Below, one piece after another: positions 24,663 to 32,805 of a stretch of 41,008 bases of DNA. A program made the translations under genes and the position numbers. The DNA lies in contig ONDU01000004.1 of the NCBI GenBank assembly GCA_900316615.1, positions 1 to 41,008 on the forward strand, given 5' to 3'. Below the pieces are notes generated by a model. That model searched no databases, was not told where the DNA came from, and saw nothing but the letters and a program-made list of their open reading frames with translations. This DNA comes from an uncultured Eubacteriales bacterium (GTDB lineage: Bacteria > Bacillota > Clostridia > Oscillospirales > Acutalibacteraceae). Position 1 is the stretch's first letter; each line of letters begins with the position of its first letter.

Positions 24663-25309
24663 ACAGAGATGAGTTTATAGAAGAAAATCTTGGACTTGTA
24701 CATTCCTGTGCGAAAAGGTTCAGGGGGAAGGGCATAGAATACGATGATCTGTACAGTGCAGGCTGTATAGGTCTTGTAAAAGCCGCAGATAACTTTGATT
24801 TTGACATGGGGTACTGTTTTTCTACCTATGCTGTTCCAGTAATTTTAGGAGAAATACGCAGACTTTTCAGGGACGGCGGAGCAGTCAAGGTAAGCCGAAG
24901 TCTTAAAGAGCTTTCGTTGAAAATCAACAGAACAATAAAGGAATTTGAAGAAAAAAACGGTTTTGAGCCTTCCGTTACCCAAATATCCGAAATAACAGGT
25001 ATAGAACCTCAGCAGATAGCAGAAGCCGTAAATGCAGCGGCATATCCTCTTTCGCTGACGTTTGACTCCGAGGACGGAGAAAAACAGCTTGATATTCCCG
25101 TGGCAGGGCCGGAAGACAAAATGACGGAAATTATGGCACTGCGGCAGATTATACTTACCCTGAACGCAGAGGAAAGAGAGATAATAAAGCTGAGGTTTTT
25201 TGAAAACAAAACACAATGCGAAACAGGAAAAGCCATGGGAATATCTCAGGTACAGGTTTCGAGAAAGGAGAAAAAGATAATAGAGAAACTTCGCTCTGAC
25301 CTTACATAA
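24659..25309 (+). CDS. sigF: RNA polymerase sporulation sigma factor F
   Basis: 216 residues of a small sigma-70-family factor with regions 2 (IEYDDLYSAGCIGLVKAAD), 3 (VSRSLKELSLKINR) and 4 (HTH with KAMGISQVQVSRKEKKI). Its place after spoIIAA-spoIIAB identifies it as sigma-F rather than sigma-G or sigma-B, although Firmicute sigma-B operons share the architecture. Sigma-F drives the first forespore programme. The operon shows the organism has the core of the sporulation pathway. No spoVA genes follow, unlike in Bacillus. Confidence 0.92.
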   Translation: MNRDEFIEENLGLVHSCAKRFRGKGIEYDDLYSAGCIGLVKAADNFDFDMGYCFSTYAVPVILGEIRRLFRDGGAVKVSRSLKELSLKINRTIKEFEEKNGFEPSVTQISEITGIEPQQIAEAVNAAAYPLSLTFDSEDGEKQLDIPVAGPEDKMTEIMALRQIILTLNAEEREIIKLRFFENKTQCETGKAMGISQVQVSRKEKKIIEKLRSDLT

Positions 25310-25356
25310 CAGAAATAATTTCCACTATGTAAGGGTTATGTGTATTACCTTTGAAC

Positions 25357-26427
25357 TCAACGAGAGCCTGACAGCAGACTGTATGCTTTAGGTAAAAATT
25401 TCTTCAAAAATCGTGTTATAAGTTCAATGAACAGCAAGGTAAGAAAGGTAGTTGATATAAAATTAATTATGGCAAACCATTCATTTTTAGGAAGTATAAT
25501 GTATATCAATTTACAAATTATTGTTCCAAGATTTGCGTGCATAGCAAAGACCATAAAGGAATTTTTCATAAAATTATGTACGGTGATTTTTTCTGCAAAT
25601 AAATCAAAGGAAAACCAAAAAGCAAAGCACCATAAGATTATTAACGGAACATTACTTTTCATATGAATAAATCCCTTTACAGAAAGATAATTTATAAATA
25701 CGCACAATGCGGTCAAACCTATGCAAATTATTGATGTTACGGAAGATACTTTTTCGGAAAAAAACTTTTTATAATTTTTTCCTATAAAAGCTCCGGTAAC
25801 ATAAAATATAATAGAATCTGATACTGACAGGATATTAAAAAGCGACAGATCAACTCCGAATATATTCAGTGCAATAAGAGCGGAGACTAACAGGAAGCCT
25901 GTGTATTTATTTCTTATAAAAAGATAAATTAAAGGAGATAAAACAACAAGTATATACAAATCGTGTATAAACCAAAACTGACCATTGCACCCGTGCAGAA
26001 AAATTGCCTTGAGTATACTTTCAAACGATATTAAAAATTTCTCGCGTCCCACAAAATAATTTGATATAAATGTGTATGATGTAAATACAGCGAAGAGTAA
26101 TCCTAATGTATTCCATAGAATATAAGGTACTAACAGTGTTTTTGTTCGTTTCTTTAATTTTGTGATATACATTCCGGTATCGTAATTATAGAAAAATAAA
26201 TATCCTGATATAATAAAAAACAATGGTACTGGTAACGGATGAAAAAATTCCTGAAATATGAATGATACGCCTGAATTAACAGATGAAAGCAAACTTTCTG
26301 ATTTAGGATAATTTGCAAATGATGAGTTATGTATCCACAAAACAAGAACGCTAAGAACATACGTTACAATGGTTCTTTTTTTCCAATAATATTTGCTCAA
26401 AGCTTCATTTTGAGTTTTATTTTCCAT
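25357..26427 (-). CDS. Acyltransferase 3-family membrane protein
   Basis: A 356-residue protein with about ten membrane helices. The PLFFIISGYLFFYNYD segment near residue 75 and LVPYILWNTLGLLF around 100 are typical of acyltransferase 3 proteins (OatA, WecH, NodX type) that O-acetylate polysaccharide or peptidoglycan sugars. The catalytic His usually found near the start of the fold is plausibly His33 in VLWIHNSS. The gene is more AT-rich than its neighbours. It is co-directional with the ECF genes but separated by 33 bp from the end of the S gene's reading direction, so possibly part of the operon. Confidence 0.8.
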   Translation of the reverse strand: MENKTQNEALSKYYWKKRTIVTYVLSVLVLWIHNSSFANYPKSESLLSSVNSGVSFIFQEFFHPLPVPLFFIISGYLFFYNYDTGMYITKLKKRTKTLLVPYILWNTLGLLFAVFTSYTFISNYFVGREKFLISFESILKAIFLHGCNGQFWFIHDLYILVVLSPLIYLFIRNKYTGFLLVSALIALNIFGVDLSLFNILSVSDSIIFYVTGAFIGKNYKKFFSEKVSSVTSIICIGLTALCVFINYLSVKGFIHMKSNVPLIILWCFAFWFSFDLFAEKITVHNFMKNSFMVFAMHANLGTIICKLIYIILPKNEWFAIINFISTTFLTLLFIELITRFLKKFLPKAYSLLSGSR

Positions 26428-26460
26428 TCCTTATAAACTCCTTGTTAAAAGTATATAAAT

Positions 26461-27147
26461 TTATATACCGTATTTTATAGTTATACGTTCCAGCTTGCTT
26501 CCTATGGGTTTTGCAAGAAGCATAAGGAATATAACGTTTGAAACGGCGTATATCAAAGTAAAAACAAGAGAAGATGAAATCAGGACAGGATATTTTGAAG
26601 CATCAAATTCCCCGTAATTCCATAATACGCTCCATATATCTATAATGAGAGAATATGCAATTCCTGACAAAGCTCCGTAAGCATACAGGATAAGCCTGTT
26701 ATGCTTTAATTTTTCCGAGATAATGCCTGCAATAAAGCCTATAAGTCCCCATGTGAACATCTGAAAGGGTGTCCATATACCCTGACCGAAGAAAAAATTT
26801 GAAACCAGTGCAGTAACAGAGCCAACCATAAAGCCTGTTTCACTGCCAAGATATATTGCCGTAATTATAATAATGGCAGTAACGGGTTTTATACCGTACA
26901 GCATGGAAAAAAGAACTCTTCCTGTGACGGACAGAGCAGTCATAACAGCTATGATTACCAGCTTTACAGAATTATTGTCAGAATTACGCTCAAACGACAT
27001 AAAGAAAGGAACACAGGAAAGCACGGCAACACCTGCTGATATAAATGCATACTGTTTTCCGCCGAAAAGCAAAAAGCCGACTGCCATAATAACGGGGATT
27101 CCGCCAAGCAGTATTAAGGCTGAGATAAGATTTTTTTTATTTTTCAT
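26461..27147 (-). CDS. ECF transporter S component, probable vitamin-binding subunit
   Basis: A 228-residue membrane protein with about six helices. After the first two come VKLVIIAVMTALSVTGRVLF and KPVTAIIIITAIYLGSETG, a pattern seen in ECF substrate-specific subunits (CbrT-like group). It should bind the vitamin and dock on the ECF module from the T and A genes upstream in the operon. Substrate cannot be read off the sequence; the DUF4430 partner points to a corrinoid. ATG at 27147 is chosen because AGGGAGAG lies 7 bp upstream, 8 codons inside the longest frame. Confidence 0.82.
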   Translation of the reverse strand: MKNKKNLISALILLGGIPVIMAVGFLLFGGKQYAFISAGVAVLSCVPFFMSFERNSDNNSVKLVIIAVMTALSVTGRVLFSMLYGIKPVTAIIIITAIYLGSETGFMVGSVTALVSNFFFGQGIWTPFQMFTWGLIGFIAGIISEKLKHNRLILYAYGALSGIAYSLIIDIWSVLWNYGEFDASKYPVLISSSLVFTLIYAVSNVIFLMLLAKPIGSKLERITIKYGI

Positions 27148-27158
27148 TATAGCTCTCC

Positions 27159-28823
27159 CTATCCGCCGCAAAGCCGTACTATTTCACTGCAAAGAACAGC
27201 GTTTTTAAAAAAATCCCTCGACATTCTTCCTGCGGAAGTTGTGTAGAAACTGTTTCCTGAGAAAAACTCGTTAGGAACACCGTATGATACTATACCTCCG
27301 TCAAAAAATAATGCACATCTGTCTGAAGCCTCAGCAGCAAACTCTATATCGTGAGTAACCATCAATATTGTTTTTCCCTCATTTTTAAGAGCTTTCATAA
27401 TGGTTAAAAGAGTATTCTTATAAAAAGCGTCCATACCCTTTGTAGGCTCGTCAAGGAGCATTATCTGAGGATTTGTCAGAAGAATTTTAGCTATGGCACA
27501 TTTCTGGATTTCTCCGCCGCTTAAATCGTATGGGTGTCTGCCGAGAAAATCAGAAATTCCGACTTTCTGTGATATATCCGTTATATGATAGCTTTGCTCA
27601 TTCTTAGGAATATCAAGAACGTTGAGAATATCAGCTAAATCTTCTCTTACAGATGTTTTAATAAACACCGACATTGGATTTTGAGGAAGGTAAGCAAGAG
27701 TATTTCTGTAAAGTGAGTTGTTTTTATAAGAGTTAATCTTTTTACCGAGGATTTTTATACATCCTTTGTAAGGAATATCAATACCTGAAAGTATGTTTAG
27801 GGTTGTGGTTTTTCCGCAGCCGTTTCCGCCAAGTATGCTGAAAATCTCTCCTTTATTTACGGTCAACGACATATTTTCAAGTATATCGGGGAGCTTTTTG
27901 CCGTATCTGAAAAAAATGCCGTCTGCTTCGATTGCCGTATTATTTTTGCTTTCTGAGCTTCCGTGTTCGTTTTTAACGGATATTTCACGTCCGAATTTAT
28001 CGGGAAAGTTTTCACGCAGAAAATTTCTGCCGTCTCTTACCGTCAGAGGACATTCGCAGTTTACTTCAAGACTGCTCCATACTCTGGACGGGGTAGGGAG
28101 GCTCATTTCCAAATTATTCCCTTTGAGCTTTTCGCATACGTTTTTCGGATTTCCCGAAAAAATTATTCTGCCGTTTTCCATAGCGAAAGCATTGTCGGCA
28201 ACGGGGAATATTTCCTCAAGTCTGTGTTCGGCAATAAGTATTGTCAGACCAAAATCATAGTTGAGCTTTTTAAGGGCTTCTATAAAATTTGATGCAGCTA
28301 TCGGATCAAGCTGACTTGTAGGCTCATCAAGAATAAGAATATCAGGCTGCATTACCATAACTGAGGCGAGATTAAGTATCTGCTTCTGACCTCCCGAAAG
28401 CTCGTCGGTATTTTTATGATACCATTCGTTTATACCGAAATAGCTTGACATTTCGGCAACCCTGCTTTTTATTTCCGTGTTTTTCAAGCCTGAGTTTTCC
28501 AATCCGAAAGCAAGCTCATGCCATACCTTATCGGTTACTATCTGTTCATCGGGCTTTTGTCCGACAAAGCCTATTTTGCATGCACTGATTTTTGGCTCAA
28601 GTATTGAAATATCGGTTCCTTTGTAGAGAATATTACCTGACCTTTTACCGTTCGGAGAAATTTCACGCTTGCAAAGTCTGAAAAGCGTGGATTTGCCGCA
28701 GCCCGACTCACCGAAAACAAGATTAAAGCTGCCGCTTTTAATATTCATGCTTAAATTGTTTAAAGCCTGCTTTTCTGTTCCTGAGTACGTAAAGCTGAGA
28801 TTTTTGACCTGTAATATGTCCAT
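27159..28823 (-). CDS. ECF transporter double ATPase (fused A1-A2)
   Basis: A 554-residue fusion of two ABC ATPases. Domain 1 (about 1-235): FGESGCGKSTLF Walker A, LSGGQKQ signature, LILDEPTSQLD. Domain 2 (about 300-530): GGNGCGKTTTL, LSGGEIQK and MLLDEPTKGMD. Both are complete, so both sites should hydrolyse ATP. The pair acts with the T subunit to power vitamin uptake. GGAGGAG lies 8 bp upstream of the start. The end of the T gene overlaps this start by 64 bp and the S gene begins 12 bp after its stop. Confidence 0.93.
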   Translation of the reverse strand: MDILQVKNLSFTYSGTEKQALNNLSMNIKSGSFNLVFGESGCGKSTLFRLCKREISPNGKRSGNILYKGTDISILEPKISACKIGFVGQKPDEQIVTDKVWHELAFGLENSGLKNTEIKSRVAEMSSYFGINEWYHKNTDELSGGQKQILNLASVMVMQPDILILDEPTSQLDPIAASNFIEALKKLNYDFGLTILIAEHRLEEIFPVADNAFAMENGRIIFSGNPKNVCEKLKGNNLEMSLPTPSRVWSSLEVNCECPLTVRDGRNFLRENFPDKFGREISVKNEHGSSESKNNTAIEADGIFFRYGKKLPDILENMSLTVNKGEIFSILGGNGCGKTTTLNILSGIDIPYKGCIKILGKKINSYKNNSLYRNTLAYLPQNPMSVFIKTSVREDLADILNVLDIPKNEQSYHITDISQKVGISDFLGRHPYDLSGGEIQKCAIAKILLTNPQIMLLDEPTKGMDAFYKNTLLTIMKALKNEGKTILMVTHDIEFAAEASDRCALFFDGGIVSYGVPNEFFSGNSFYTTSAGRMSRDFFKNAVLCSEIVRLCGG

Positions 28824-29677
28824 CTTATATTCTCCTCCACCTCAAATAAAAAGGGAAAAAATGCAAGAACACCAAATGCGGAATAAGTAACAACCGCTCT
28901 GAAATCCGTATTTAACTCTGATATTACGGGATAAAAATAAAACCGCAGGCAACCTCCTGATGTTCCCCAAAAGGCAAGTGCCGTAAGGGATATAAAAACT
29001 GAAAGGATTGCTGTATCTTTTCCTGTGAATTTATAGTCCGAATAGCAGGTATGACCTTTAAGAGCGTAGCCTCTGGATTTCATAGAGCGGCTTGTTTCAA
29101 CAGCACCTTCAAGTGACCACCCTATAACTGCCGATATTACCCTTACAAGCGAATGAAGCCTGTCGGTATAGCTCTGTACCGAGTAAAGTCCCATTGTTTT
29201 CTGAGCACGGCTTACTTCGTTTATACGCCTTTTAAGCATAGGTATGAAACGTATTGCCATGGAAATTATGAGAGCGGTTTTCGGCATAATTCTGCCGAAA
29301 AGGTATATAAGCTTGTCACTGCTCATAATTATATTGCAGCTTTTGAACCAAAGCATTACGGATATAATCATAACGGAAATGTCAATTCCGTAAAAAACAG
29401 CTTCCAGAGTCACTGCATTTCCGTTCATAAAAAAAAGCGGAGTTTCACCGTTATGGGAAAAAAGAGGATTTGTTACAGCTATAAGAAGTGCAAGAGGCAG
29501 ATAAAATTTTATATCCTCAAGTTTTTCTTTTTTGTCTGTAAGCATAAAGGAAAATAAAAATGCTCCGGCAAGAGACAGCAGTTTTATTACAGGATTGGAT
29601 ACAAACATTGATACGGTAACTATTGTTAAAAAATATATCATAAGAACAAAAGGGTGTATTTTCGCAAAAGCTTTCAT
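28760..29677 (-). CDS. ECF transporter T component
   Basis: 305 residues with about six helices, of the CbiQ/EcfT family. The coupling motif is visible in ETSRSMKSRGYALKG (about residue 200, with the Arg-Gly pair of EcfT). It connects the S component with the ATPases. Start ATG at 29677, not the frame's 29746, because CAGGTG lies 6 bp upstream and the DUF4430 gene stop is 4 bp away. The C-terminal part overlaps the ATPase start by 64 bp. Confidence 0.88.
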   Translation of the reverse strand: MKAFAKIHPFVLMIYFLTIVTVSMFVSNPVIKLLSLAGAFLFSFMLTDKKEKLEDIKFYLPLALLIAVTNPLFSHNGETPLFFMNGNAVTLEAVFYGIDISVMIISVMLWFKSCNIIMSSDKLIYLFGRIMPKTALIISMAIRFIPMLKRRINEVSRAQKTMGLYSVQSYTDRLHSLVRVISAVIGWSLEGAVETSRSMKSRGYALKGHTCYSDYKFTGKDTAILSVFISLTALAFWGTSGGCLRFYFYPVISELNTDFRAVVTYSAFGVLAFFPFLFEVEENIRWTYYRSKISALRTQEQKSRL

Positions 29678-29681
29678 ATAT

Positions 29682-30230
29682 TCACCTGCCGTTTGTTTTA
29701 AAATTAAGAACGGAAGCTCCGAGACTGCACGTATAAACGAAATCAAGCTTATCGCCGTCTTTCAAAACATACTGAGAGCAGCCGAAGTTCGGAGGAACAC
29801 CATTTACGGTATATATCCAGCCTGAGTTTTCACCGCACGAAAATTCGTAAAGATAATTTATTCCTTTTATATAGTTGCTGCCGAAAGAATTTTTTTCAGC
29901 TCCCTGAAATTCCAGCTGTATTCTGTTGTATCTTGCTGCACGGTAAAGTACGTCAAAAGCAGTATCGCCTTTTCTAAGGACATATTTTGTAGGCTTAAGA
30001 ATGAAGCCGTCTGAGGGAACATATTTTTCATTTTTAAGAGCTTCATCAAGGCGGTCGTAATTTTCCAAAGCCTCCTTACAGCTTATGGTAAGAGTTACAG
30101 TATACGAGTCCTCTTTTATATCACTGATATGTGTAAGGTAGTATTCATCAACGCTTTGAAAGTCAGTACCCATTATAAGGACAGCAGCGAGAAGTACAAG
30201 GGTAAAAATAACAAGAAAATCTTTTTTCAT
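29682..30230 (-). CDS. DUF4430 membrane-anchored protein of the ECF operon
   Basis: 182 residues with a hydrophobic N-terminal anchor (about 5-22) and an extracellular DUF4430 domain: ENSGWIYTVNGVPPN then QYVLKDGDKLDFVYT near the C-terminus. DUF4430 resembles the C-terminal domain of transcobalamin, which is why it is linked with corrinoid handling. It is the first gene of the minus-strand operon (DUF4430, T, A-A, S). No lipobox is seen. No cobalamin riboswitch precedes it. Confidence 0.85.
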   Translation of the reverse strand: MKKDFLVIFTLVLLAAVLIMGTDFQSVDEYYLTHISDIKEDSYTVTLTISCKEALENYDRLDEALKNEKYVPSDGFILKPTKYVLRKGDTAFDVLYRAARYNRIQLEFQGAEKNSFGSNYIKGINYLYEFSCGENSGWIYTVNGVPPNFGCSQYVLKDGDKLDFVYTCSLGASVLNFKTNGR

Positions 30231-30270
30231 ATGCAGGTACTCTTTTTACAAATTTGTAAGTATGTAAAAA

Positions 30271-30300
30271 CAAAAAATTTCCGGCTCATCACCGGAAATT
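30271..30300 (-). terminator. Terminator after tRNA-Gln (minus strand)
   Basis: Stem AATTTCCGG (30276-30284) / CCGGAAATT (30292-30300); read on the minus strand it is followed by a T run at 30272-30277. It separates the tRNA from the DUF4430 gene. Confidence 0.75.
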
Positions 30301-30312
30301 CTGGTAAAAATA

Positions 30313-30386
30313 TGGCTGCGGAACTAGGATTCGAACCCAGACATACAGAGTCAGAGTCTGCTGTGCTACCCTTACACAATTCCGCA
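30313..30386 (-). tRNA. tRNA-Gln (CUG)
   Basis: Acceptor stem TGCGGAA/TTCCGCA, discriminator G and an encoded CCA (30313-30315). T-arm contains GGTTCGAATCC. The anticodon stem GCAGA/TCTGT holds loop CTCTGAC, giving anticodon CTG for the Gln codon CAG. 74 bases including CCA. No other tRNA follows within the window. Confidence 0.93.
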
Positions 30387-30489
30387 ATACTTTTGAAAAG
30401 CCGTTTCATATCGGCAACAATATATATTATACACGCACTAAAGAAAAAGTCAATAGTTTTTTAAAATATTTTCAAAAAATAATTAATGC

Positions 30490-30566
30490 TTGACAAATAA
30501 TCAACACTGTGTTATATTAGTAACAGGTTGATTGTTGATGTATTCAACCAACTAACAAGTAAATCA
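30490..30566 (+). promoter_or_regulatory. Promoter and candidate operator of the GntR gene
   Basis: Consensus TTGACA (30490-30495), 17-bp spacer, TATATT (30513-30518). Downstream of the -10 lies an imperfect dyad GGTTGA ... TCAACC (30526-30550 region) flanked by AACA/TAAC repeats, a plausible autoregulatory operator. The dyad is inferred. Confidence 0.65.
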
Positions 30567-30598
30567 ATTATTCAATTAAAGGAAAGGCTGGGAAAACT

Positions 30599-30976
30599 GT
30601 GGCTAAGGATATTGTTAAGGAAAGCATTCCTATATTTGTTCAGATTGCAGAAGGAATAAAAGACTATATACTTTCAGGGGACATAAAAGAGGGAGAACAG
30701 ATTATGTCTACCATACAGATGTCCAAGAATTACAACATAAGTCCTGCTACTGCGGCAAAGGGAATAAATATTCTTGTTGCGGACGGTATAGTGTTCAAGA
30801 AAAAGGGAATAGGAATGTTTGTAGCAGAGGGAGCTGTTGAGAAGCTCGTAGAAGACCGAAGAAAGGTTTTCAAGGAGAAATATATTGACGCAATGCTTAT
30901 TGAGGCAAATCGACTGAGATATACTGCGAACGACCTGCAAAAAATGGTTGTTGATAGCTATGAAGCCAAAAATTAA
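30599..30976 (+). CDS. GntR regulator, YtrA subfamily
   Basis: 125 residues: a GntR winged helix (IFVQIAEGIKDYILSGDIKEG, then ISPATAAKGINILVADGIV) and a short C-terminal dimerisation tail without a ligand domain, the layout of YtrA-type regulators. Start GTG 30599. YtrA regulators usually sit in front of an ABC transporter operon, but here the gene is followed only by a hairpin and R9, so its partner is absent or elsewhere. Confidence 0.88.
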   Translation: MAKDIVKESIPIFVQIAEGIKDYILSGDIKEGEQIMSTIQMSKNYNISPATAAKGINILVADGIVFKKKGIGMFVAEGAVEKLVEDRRKVFKEKYIDAMLIEANRLRYTANDLQKMVVDSYEAKN

Positions 30977-31002
30977 GAACAAAATTAAAAATAAAATGCA
31001 TA

Positions 31003-31027
31003 TAAGCTCAGCTTTTAGCTGAGCTTA
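31003..31027. terminator. Hairpin after the GntR gene
   Basis: An 11-bp stem TAAGCTCAGCT / AGCTGAGCTTA with TTT loop. No T run follows on the plus strand; on the minus strand the downstream side is T-rich. It could end either of the convergent genes. Confidence 0.5.
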
Positions 31028-31105
31028 AAAAATTCGGAAAAACGAGTATTATAATCAGGGCAGAACGGCATTCGTCCTGCTTTTGGGGCTGACAGAGCAG
31101 GGGCT

Positions 31106-31199
31106 GCGATTGCAGCACAAAAAGACAAGTCTTTTTGTGTGTGAAGAGCTTTGCTCTTCACGCGGTCTGCGGATTTCTCCGCAGACCGTCTGCAATCGC
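31106..31199. repeat. Cloverleaf repeat element R9
   Basis: Outer arms extended here to 18 bp (31098-31115 with 31190-31207; CAGGGGCTGCGATTGCAG and its reverse complement). Hairpins inside: arm CACAAAAAGAC (loop AA), arm GTGAAGAGC (loop TTT) and arm CGGTCTGCGGA (loop TTTC). It lies between the convergent GntR and zinc-ribbon genes. Confidence 0.92.
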
Positions 31200-31232
31200 A
31201 GCCCCTGTGCTGACGAAGGTAATTAGAAAAGG

Positions 31233-31688
31233 TTAAAACCTTATATTGGCTTTTACAAATTCGTGGCATTTAGGACATTTCAGCGAATGTTTGCCTTTTC
31301 TGAAAGGAACTCTGAGAACAGCCTTGCAATAAGGACATTTGATGTAGCGGTGAGTTTTTCTGTCCTTGAATCTGCGGTGCTGAAGCTTGAACCAGTCAGC
31401 TACCCTGCGGAAGAAAGGCGGTATTTTACGCAGAAAAGGCATAGCACGTTCGCATATGTTGAGAAAGATTTCATTTTCCTTTGTACGTTGGGGAATATTT
31501 TTTGAAAGACATCTGAATATAATCAGAGCGATTATAAGAAGGTCAAAAAGCCTGAGCCAAATGCTTCGGAATATGACTGTATTTAAAATATTTACAGCGA
31601 GCCAGAGTACGGCAAGACCGATATTGAGTTTGTCGCTGCCGTATCTTCCGTACATGAACTCAGAAAATTTGAAAAAGAAGTTACGCAT
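31233..31688 (-). CDS. Membrane protein with C-terminal zinc ribbon
   Basis: 151 residues: FMYGRYGSDKLN at the start, two hydrophobic segments (about 22-57) and a C-terminal zinc ribbon CPYC...CPKC (KCPYCKAVLRVPF, LKCPKCHEF). The same layout is seen in uncharacterised small proteins of Clostridia. Function is unknown. The start at 31688 is supported by GGAGTG 9 bp upstream, 13 codons inside the longest frame. Confidence 0.78.
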   Translation of the reverse strand: MRNFFFKFSEFMYGRYGSDKLNIGLAVLWLAVNILNTVIFRSIWLRLFDLLIIALIIFRCLSKNIPQRTKENEIFLNICERAMPFLRKIPPFFRRVADWFKLQHRRFKDRKTHRYIKCPYCKAVLRVPFRKGKHSLKCPKCHEFVKANIRF

Positions 31689-31789
31689 ATAAAGTTCACT
31701 CCGTTGATTTATATTTACTGTAAACATTATACATCAACCGTGGTCGGAATACTTGAATAAACCGTTAATTTTATAGTGTATAGAAAGCC

Positions 31790-32599
31790 GTGAAAAATAT
31801 TATGAAAGAAGAAAAAAGAGATATAATAAAATATGTATTCAGAGTAATAATGATAATTATATCGTTAATATTACTGATATGGTTTATGCTGCCTATATTC
31901 GTGTACAGGATATTGAATGCTTTCAATGGAATTGGGATAGCTGCAAGCCTTTATATTTTAATATTTTACGCTGCCAGAGGAAAATTCAGAAAGCTTAAGG
32001 AAAGCTTTTACGAAAAAGCAGTACTGCGTTTTATATGGAGACTTGGAAGATTTTTCATATATTCATTCGGAATATACGGTTTTGTGATAAGTGTTGTAAT
32101 GCTGATATTTGCAGGAATTGCACCTGAGCAGAACGCAAGTGCAATCATACTTGGAGCACAGGTAAAGGGAACACAGCCTACCTTGAGTCTTTATGACAGG
32201 ATAGAAGCAGGCAGGAGCTATCTTGAGGAAAATCCCGAAGCAATATGCGTTGCTACGGGAGGACTTGGAGATACCGCACAAATAACCGAGGCACAATGCA
32301 TATATAATGTACTTACATCTGAGGGGATAGCCTCAGACAGGATTTATCTTGACAATGAAGCCCAAAACACGAAAGAAAATATAAGAAATTCCTACGAGAT
32401 AATAAAAAAGAATGGAAATGAGGCTTCCATAGCGATAGTATCGGACAGCTTTCATCAGGCGAGGGCACGTCTTATAGCGAGGAAGCTTGGGATAAGCGGC
32501 AGTATAGGAGCAGTAAATGCGAATACCAATCTTATATATCTTCCGACATTCTGGATAAGAGAATGGTTCGGGCTACCATACGATGCGATTTTCAGATAA
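31790..32599 (+). CDS. YdcF/DUF218-family membrane protein
   Basis: 269 residues with three or four N-terminal helices (about 15-105) and a C-terminal DUF218 (YdcF/SanA) domain: ASAIILGAQVKG, SLYDRIEAGRSYL, VATGGLGD, EAQNTKENIRNSYEI and SDSFHQARA. Such proteins are linked to envelope integrity and vancomycin permeability in other bacteria; the biochemical activity is unknown. GTG 31790 and ATG 31802 are both possible starts; neither has a strong ribosome site. Confidence 0.85.
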   Translation: MKNIMKEEKRDIIKYVFRVIMIIISLILLIWFMLPIFVYRILNAFNGIGIAASLYILIFYAARGKFRKLKESFYEKAVLRFIWRLGRFFIYSFGIYGFVISVVMLIFAGIAPEQNASAIILGAQVKGTQPTLSLYDRIEAGRSYLEENPEAICVATGGLGDTAQITEAQCIYNVLTSEGIASDRIYLDNEAQNTKENIRNSYEIIKKNGNEASIAIVSDSFHQARARLIARKLGISGSIGAVNANTNLIYLPTFWIREWFGLPYDAIFR

Positions 32600-32638
32600 T
32601 TTAATAAGCAATTACTGCGTTTTGGAATTGTAAAGTAA

Positions 32639-32680
32639 GGTGTGCAGGTTAGGGAAATAACCTGTACACCTTTTGCTTTT
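32639..32680 (+). terminator. Rho-independent terminator after the YdcF-like gene
   Basis: Stem GGTGTGCAGGTTA / TAACCTGTACACC (one G-U) with GGGAAA loop, followed by TTTTGCTTTT. Confidence 0.85.
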
Positions 32681-32740
32681 GAGGGGAGGAAAGTGAAAAG
32701 TAAATATATAATAAATTTTAATAAAAAAATAAAAAAGGTA

Positions 32741-32786
32741 TTGACTTGTTATTGTTTATATGATATTATCAATATGTAAATAACAA
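32741..32786 (+). promoter_or_regulatory. Promoter and dyad of the NAD salvage operon
   Basis: TTGACT (32741-32746), 17-bp spacer and TATTAT (32764-32769). Arms TTGTTATT (32746-32753) and AATAACAA (32779-32786) form an inverted repeat around the -10, with a smaller TGATA/TATCA (32761-32771) in its middle. A repressor bound there would block the promoter; NrtR, encoded next, is the obvious candidate. Confidence 0.65.
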
Positions 32787-32805
32787 AAAGAGAGAAGGTG
32801 AGGGC

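Noticed and set aside
25300..25334. Hairpin CCTTACATA / TATGTAAGG as the sigF terminator
   Set aside because: A 17-base loop, overlap with the sigF stop and no T run make it too weak to call.
25357..26427. AT-rich acyltransferase as part of a mobile insertion
   Set aside because: No inverted repeats, integrase or target duplication flank it; base composition alone is not enough.
30231..30312. Cobalamin riboswitch before the ECF operon
   Set aside because: The gap holds only the tRNA terminator and AT-rich bases; no B12-box (AGCCACTG-like) sequence is seen.
30227..30409. Minus-strand ORF of 60 codons over the tRNA-Gln
   Set aside because: It coincides with the tRNA gene and its terminator and has no protein signature.
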